Translations under genes and position numbers: made by a program
The notes under the pieces: generated by a model
The model's input: the letters and a program-made list of their open reading frames with translations, nothing else
Told to the model about the DNA's origin: nothing
The model's database searches: none
Shown here: positions 6,409 to 9,806 of the stretch, piece after piece
How positions within the stretch are numbered: position 1 is the stretch's first letter
Layout of the letters: the number at the start of each line of letters is the position of its first letter
Assembly (NCBI GenBank): GCA_964542055.1
Contig: CAZITB010000105.1
Coordinates: 1-9,806, forward strand
Origin: CAZITB01 sp964542055
Lineage (GTDB): Bacteria; Planctomycetota; Phycisphaerae; Sedimentisphaerales; CAMDDF01
Reading direction: 5' to 3'
DNA: 9,806 nt

Positions 6409-6446
6409 GATAAAAAACCCTCGCAATAAAATCTTTTTTTTATTTT
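6409..6446 (+). terminator. Possible terminator between the convergent zinc-protein and integrase genes
   Basis: The short gap has an A-run (GATAAAAAACC) followed by a long T-run (from about 6433) that runs over the integrase stop codon. The A-run and T-run can pair weakly, and the T-tract would serve plus-strand transcripts. There is no GC-rich stem, so confidence is low. Confidence 0.25.
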
Positions 6447-7651
6447 TTTCCTGTCATCTGTCTTAGTAGTTCCACAGTACCCCTTAAATCTTCAAGAAGG
6501 CCTTGATATTTCTCCTCTCTTTTTTCAAGCATCTCAATTCTTTTTTTATAATCCTCAAATTCAATATTTTTTCTCTGGCTTAAGGCAAAATTACAAAACC
6601 CGCAAACTTCAGCGTCCCAGGCATTGGACTTACCACAGTGTGGACATTTCAAAGGTGCTTTTTTAAGTTCGTAGGATTTGTCTTCTCCTTGCTTTTCCAT
6701 ACCAGCAAACCCGAGCTGCATATCCTTAACATCATCACTGCCGTAATGTTGATAAGCACCAATGATATTGCTGGTCTGGGTATGGCCGGCAAATTTCTTA
6801 AGCACTGAAAGTGGAACATTGGGATTTTTACCCATTCTGGTCAAAGTTGCATGACGAAGGACATAAGGCGAGAATTTACCTTTAATACCAAGTTTTTTCT
6901 TTAGCTTTCGAAAAAGAGTCGCTAATGCGCCATGTGCGATCGGTGTTGTAGGATCATCAAGCCTGCAAAAAACATAATTTTCATCATCCCTGGTGCCGGG
7001 ATAATTTTTCATCCAGTCAAAAAGATAAGGCTCTGAAAATATGACCCTGATCGGCCTTTCTGCAGTATCGCCGGATTCTTTCGCAGTTTTGATATTGAAA
7101 TAATAGCCATGATCATCTTTTTTAAGGTGCTTCCATCTCAAATTTCTAAGCTCTACCGGCCTTGCCCCGGAATCAAGCCCCTCATATGCGACAAATAATT
7201 TATCCCTGTAATTTCGACACAATTTAATAGCTGCATATATTGTTTCTTCAGAGGGCATTTCATCTGGAAGTTTTAACAGCCCCCTGCCCTTTGGTCTTTT
7301 CATGCCACCAACTGTTTTAGGATACTGTTCATCTTCGCCGAACCAGTGTTTAAAAACTTGTCGAATATGTAAATATTCATCCTGCTTACTTTTTATTGAC
7401 AGGTCAGTAGATGAATATATGATGTTCCATGCCTTAGTTATGTCTGTCTTTGTAGCTTTATCAAAATCGATTTCCAAAAGATCGGCAAATTTAACCATCG
7501 AGTTATGGATCAGCATTAATCTTTTTTCTGTAACAGAACCTTTTTTAAAAGCCACAAATTCATCGATCATTTCACGATTTTTTTCAGAAAGAGTTTTTTT
7601 GATTTTAGCGATGGTCGTTCCTCTGGGCACTTTTCCATAAGTCTTTTTCAT
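6440..7651 (-). CDS. Tyrosine recombinase/integrase with C-terminal zinc ribbon and coiled coil
   Basis: A 403-residue site-specific recombinase. Residues about 25-110 form the SAM-like core-binding domain, and about 128-312 the catalytic domain. Active-site residues can be placed: Arg164 (GARPVEL), Lys188 (NIKTAKE), box II as YVLRH with Tyr263, Arg266 and His267, His290 (FAGH), and the nucleophile Tyr300 (AYQHY). The first box II residue is Tyr rather than the common His, giving YxxR, as I recall for pNOB8-type archaeal integrases. A zinc ribbon follows (Cys336, Cys339, Cys350, Cys353), then a charged coiled coil (about 365-398). This tail is unusual for bacterial phage integrases but known in archaeal ones. 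The start at 7651 is the first ATG; no ribosome binding site is seen. The gene lies on the 3' side of a tRNA gene, the usual layout for tRNA-targeted integration. Confidence 0.88.
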   Translation of the reverse strand: MKKTYGKVPRGTTIAKIKKTLSEKNREMIDEFVAFKKGSVTEKRLMLIHNSMVKFADLLEIDFDKATKTDITKAWNIIYSSTDLSIKSKQDEYLHIRQVFKHWFGEDEQYPKTVGGMKRPKGRGLLKLPDEMPSEETIYAAIKLCRNYRDKLFVAYEGLDSGARPVELRNLRWKHLKKDDHGYYFNIKTAKESGDTAERPIRVIFSEPYLFDWMKNYPGTRDDENYVFCRLDDPTTPIAHGALATLFRKLKKKLGIKGKFSPYVLRHATLTRMGKNPNVPLSVLKKFAGHTQTSNIIGAYQHYGSDDVKDMQLGFAGMEKQGEDKSYELKKAPLKCPHCGKSNAWDAEVCGFCNFALSQRKNIEFEDYKKRIEMLEKREEKYQGLLEDLRGTVELLRQMTGKK

Positions 7652-7708
7652 GGAACAGCTAAGAAAATAAAGTTTATAAATTTATCAATTTCATCACTGA
7701 CTATTTAC

Positions 7709-7740
7709 AACCTGTTTTCTGATACGAAAATCAGCTGGTT
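7709..7740. repeat. Compound inverted repeat at the 3' end of the 35-aa ORF
   Basis: AACC (7709-7712) pairs with GGTT (7737-7740), and inside them CTGAT (7719-7723) pairs with ATCAG (7730-7734) around a 6-nt loop. It abuts the stop codon of the 35-residue ORF and lies 58 bp upstream of the integrase start. No U-tract follows, so a recombinase arm/accessory site or an mRNA hairpin is as likely as a terminator. Confidence 0.35.
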
Positions 7741-7847
7741 CAATTACCGGGTTTACCTTTAATCAGTTCGCCGATTTCGTATGCTACCTGATAAATCTCT
7801 TCAAGTTTGGCAAAGATATCATCGAGCATTTTTTCATCAATTTCCAT
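7740..7847 (-). CDS. Small acidic helical protein, 35 aa (hypothetical)
   Basis: An ATG at 7847 opens a 35-codon frame closed by TGA at 7742-7740. The product starts MEIDEKMLDDIFAKLEEIYQ and continues as one amphipathic helix (hydrophobics at i, i+3/i+4: Met7, Leu8, Ile11, Leu15, Ile18, Val21, Ile25, Leu28, Ile29), ending GKPGN. Such a composition is unlikely from random AT-rich sequence. It sits between the tRNA and the integrase, on the same strand, where excisionase-type or regulatory small genes of integrated elements often lie. It has no helix-turn-helix, so I assign no function. There is no Shine-Dalgarno site. Confidence 0.5.
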   Translation of the reverse strand: MEIDEKMLDDIFAKLEEIYQVAYEIGELIKGKPGN

Positions 7848-7902
7848 AATAAATAGAAGAAAACGATATTTTTAAGCAATCAACTGAATTATCGAACAAC
7901 TA

Positions 7903-7974
7903 TGGACCCGGGAGGGATCGAACCTCCTATCTTTTCGATGTAAGCGAACTGCCTTACCACTAGGCCACAGGTCC
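7903..7974 (-). tRNA. tRNA-Val (anticodon TAC)
   Basis: Read on the minus strand, 72 nt fold into a complete cloverleaf. The acceptor stem is GGACCTG/CGGGTCC with one T-G pair. The D arm is GCCT/AGGC with loop AGTGGTA. The anticodon stem is TTCG/CGAA around loop CTTACAT, giving anticodon TAC. The variable loop has 5 nt, the T arm is GGAGG/CCTCC with loop TTCGATC, and discriminator A73 follows. U8, G18-G19, U33 and A37 are in place, and A35-C36 plus A73 fit valine. CCA is not encoded. Oddities are a G27-A43 mismatch at the top of the anticodon stem and A48 facing G15. It begins only 13 bp after the stop codon of the upstream gene on the same strand, so it may be processed from a joint transcript. 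The integrase gene follows its 3' end. Confidence 0.85.
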
Positions 7975-7987
7975 ATCAATCACAACA

Positions 7988-8353
7988 TCAAGATACCTTT
8001 GAGTTAGCTCTTTGTTGATTTCTCTGCCAGTCATGGGCATCCTTTATACGGTCAATCTCTATTGCCCTTCTCGGCATCCATTCGGTGTTCCTGGTGACCC
8101 GGCGATTTTTGTGATCCCGCATATAATAAAGGTCATCAATATTAAAATGGCCCCAGCAAGCTCGGTGATATTGATCCTGTGGAACATAGTAACCGAAAAA
8201 TGTTCTGCTAAAGGGATTGTATTCTGACAGGTACCAGTCATGCCCATCCAGAAAAAAATGCATATGCATCACTCTGTCTTCTAATGGCGTATTCTTATCG
8301 ATTTTAATCTCTGCCAGCTTTAATAACTCTGATTTAGTCGGTCTATTTATCAT
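7988..8353 (-). CDS. DUF2958-like protein (uncharacterised)
   Basis: With the ATG at 8353 the product has 121 residues; a TTG at 8398 would add 15 residues but has no support. The core at about 28-76 (HMHFFLDGHDWYLSEYNPFS, then RTFFGYYV and GHFNIDDLYYMR) follows the DUF2958 pattern 'kFF...WYvtE.d...FFGyv...GyfsldEL', as I remember it from plasmid- and integrative-element-borne proteins. The charged C-terminal 45 residues are not part of that pattern. The biochemical role of the family is unknown. It lies between fic and the tRNA on the same strand, ending 13 bp before the tRNA. Similarity is by eye only, so the family call is moderate. Confidence 0.55.
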   Translation of the reverse strand: MINRPTKSELLKLAEIKIDKNTPLEDRVMHMHFFLDGHDWYLSEYNPFSRTFFGYYVPQDQYHRACWGHFNIDDLYYMRDHKNRRVTRNTEWMPRRAIEIDRIKDAHDWQRNQQRANSKVS

Positions 8354-8488
8354 ACTGCAATATTGGCCTGTGGGTTTATAAATGTTGTTATAGTTCAATC
8401 AATACGGTGACTTTTCAAATTTAAGAAAATGTTCAAGGTTGCATTACGAGGCTAACATCTATATAATCCCTTAGCCTTGACAGATATG

Positions 8489-9631
8489 CTAATTTTGCGG
8501 ACTAATCTTTGGCGCCTCATCCAAGATATCCATAACCGCATTTGCACAAAAAACTCTATCCCTTTGTGAGGCATCGGTTTGAGTAATGATTTGTTTTTCC
8601 TGCAATATATTTATTGCCCGTTGGGCAGTTGTAAAGGCAACATTAAGACGCTGAGCCATTTTTTTGATCGTCCAGAACGGATTTTCAGCCAACAGCCCAA
8701 TTACATCAAAAAGTACTTTCGGTTTTTGTCCGGCAACACTTTCACGCCAATTCTGAATAAGTAAATTAATTCTTTCGGCCCTGCTTAAAGCATCTTCAGA
8801 CATCCTTGCAATGCCATTTAGAAAATACTCCAGCCATAGATCCCACTGGCTATTTTGACTTACGCTAAGCAGTCTTTCATAATACTCGCTGCGGGTCGCC
8901 TCAAAAAATGCACTTAAATATAAAAGAGGTGATGTAAGAACTTTGCGTTCTATAAGGAAAAGGATGATCGACAACCTACCTACTCTTCCATTTCCGTCAA
9001 GGAAAGGATGGATGGCCTCAAACTGATAATGCAGCAAACCTGCCTGAATAAGCGGTGGAGTGTTGGTATCATGTAGAAAGTTTTCCCATTTACCAAGACA
9101 ATTTATCAGCATATCCGGAGAAGGCGGAATGTAGGTTGCATTTCGTAGTGTGCAACCTGCCGGCCCTATCCAGTTCTGACTTTTCCTAAATTCACCCGGA
9201 GTTGCAAAATCACCTCTTACACCTTCCATGAGTTTTTCATGAATTTCACGAATCAATCTTAACGATAATGGCAAAGACTCCAGCCTTTGAATTCCATGAT
9301 CTAAGGCCATAACATAATTACCGACCTCTTTTAGATCATCAGGACTTCTGTTAACCGAAACCCCTGCATCATTTGCCAATAATTCTCCCAGTGTAGCCTG
9401 TGTCCCTTCGATCCTGCTGGATAGCACAGCTTCTCTCTTTATAAAAGGCCTGATCAATAGATGCGGGTTTGGCAATTGCTTACCTTCACCTGACAGCTGA
9501 CCTATTAAACGGTCTGCATCCGACAGAGATCTTATTAGTTGAGGCGTCCAGTTTAGTTCTGGTGGCAAAATATCCGGTATAAACGCTTCATAACCGCTAC
9601 ATTTAACAAATTTTCCTGATGGTTTTCTCAT
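8489..9631 (-). CDS. Fic-domain protein (predicted AMP-transferase) with N-terminal inhibitory motif and winged helix
   Basis: A 380-residue cytoplasmic protein with the common three-part layout. The Fic N-terminal domain (about 15-95) carries the autoinhibitory motif SSRIEG (Ser71-Gly76; pattern [S/T]xxxE[G/N], with Glu75 as the inhibitory glutamate). The Fic core (about 105-275) has the complete catalytic loop HPFLDGNGRVGR (208-219), with His208, Asp212, Asn214, Arg216 and Arg219; the flap lies near 154-170. A winged-helix domain follows at about 305-352. Such class II proteins transfer AMP from ATP to a hydroxyl group of a target protein and are held inactive by the glutamate. No separate antitoxin gene is next to it, as expected when the inhibitor is in the same chain. 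The target is unknown. The winged helix and the palindrome upstream suggest autoregulation. Confidence 0.92.
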   Translation of the reverse strand: MRKPSGKFVKCSGYEAFIPDILPPELNWTPQLIRSLSDADRLIGQLSGEGKQLPNPHLLIRPFIKREAVLSSRIEGTQATLGELLANDAGVSVNRSPDDLKEVGNYVMALDHGIQRLESLPLSLRLIREIHEKLMEGVRGDFATPGEFRKSQNWIGPAGCTLRNATYIPPSPDMLINCLGKWENFLHDTNTPPLIQAGLLHYQFEAIHPFLDGNGRVGRLSIILFLIERKVLTSPLLYLSAFFEATRSEYYERLLSVSQNSQWDLWLEYFLNGIARMSEDALSRAERINLLIQNWRESVAGQKPKVLFDVIGLLAENPFWTIKKMAQRLNVAFTTAQRAINILQEKQIITQTDASQRDRVFCANAVMDILDEAPKISPQN

Positions 9632-9643
9632 AGCAATATATTA

Positions 9644-9660
9644 ATTACATAATTTGTAAT
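9644..9660. promoter_or_regulatory. Inverted repeat upstream of fic, candidate operator
   Basis: ATTACA (9644-9649) and TGTAAT (9655-9660) are perfect inverted arms with a 5-nt spacer, 13-29 bp upstream of the fic start codon. Its place at the expected promoter suits repression by the winged helix of the Fic protein. Confidence 0.4.
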
Positions 9661-9697
9661 AAGCAACTATATTATTTTCATTAATTAAAAAATTAAA

Positions 9698-9716
9698 AAT
9701 AACTCTCCTTGTTATT
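9698..9716. repeat. Short hairpin in the fic upstream region
   Basis: AATAAC and GTTATT flank a 7-nt loop; on the minus strand the loop reads AAGGAGA, a Shine-Dalgarno-like string with no usable ORF behind it (the next ATG gives only MKII). The rest of 9632-9806 is AT-rich and shows no gene. Confidence 0.25.
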
Positions 9717-9806
9717 ATTAAAATATTTATTTTCCTGCCTTTTTATGCCACCTGTCACGCAAAACAGTTGATTGTTTATAAAGCAAAAATGTGTTTGTCG
9801 GTTATG

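Noticed and set aside
7302..7640. Plus-strand ORF of 112 codons
   Set aside because: It is antisense to the integrase N-terminal region, whose frame carries the catalytic motifs further on; the product has no coherent domain.
7880..7902. Direct repeat of the tRNA 3' end marking an att site
   Set aside because: I looked for a second copy of the T-arm and acceptor sequence in the window and found none.
8470..8500. TTGACA at 8475-8480 on the plus strand as a promoter
   Set aside because: No -10 box at the right distance and no plus-strand gene follows; the site sits at the 3' end of fic.
1..9806. CRISPR array, insertion sequence or retroelement
   Set aside because: No regularly spaced repeats, no transposase or reverse transcriptase motifs and no paired terminal repeats are visible.

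Overview
The window is AT-rich and reads as bacterial. It has sigma70-type -35/-10 boxes, a ROK-family sugar regulator, a hypothetical glycosyl hydrolase of a kind common in polysaccharide-degrading bacteria, and uneven use of Shine-Dalgarno sites. A marine or sediment member of the PVC group (for example Phycisphaerae, Planctomycetota) would fit. That is an inference from gene style, not a proven placement. The integrase and the tRNA have an archaeal flavour.

Left region (1-5350) is a catabolic locus cut by the window edge. On the minus strand, read right to left, lie a ROK-type repressor, a TauE/SafE-family anion permease split into two overlapping ORFs, and a CoA-acylating aldehyde dehydrogenase whose active-site context resembles sulfoacetaldehyde dehydrogenases (SauS/SqwD type). 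Divergent from the ROK gene is a 674-residue cytoplasmic TIM-barrel hydrolase (GHL6-like, with a trimerisation-like domain). The 181-bp divergent intergenic region holds two opposed promoters and three copies of an AT-rich palindromic element, so the regulator probably controls itself and the hydrolase. Together the genes suggest uptake or breakdown of a sugar-derived compound, possibly sulfonated: a C2 sulfonate aldehyde is oxidised to its CoA ester and an anion is moved out by the TauE-type carrier.

Middle region (5350-6440) holds a two-domain tandem winged-helix protein behind a perfect 16-bp palindrome, and a 65-residue zinc-binding small protein that looks less AT-rich than its neighbours.

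Right region (6440-9806) is an accessory or integrated-element region, all on the minus strand: a Fic protein with its own inhibitory motif, a DUF2958-like protein, a tRNA-Val(TAC) only 13 bp downstream of it, a 35-residue small ORF, and a tyrosine recombinase with a YxxR active-site box and a C-terminal zinc ribbon plus coiled coil. The recombinase lies on the 3' side of the tRNA gene, the usual layout for tRNA-targeted integration, but no second attachment copy is visible inside the window.

No gene-free stretch exceeds 300 bp. The longest are 5948-6210 (one palindrome, weak promoter-like boxes), 3082-3262 (divergent regulatory region) and 9632-9806 (AT-rich fic upstream region).
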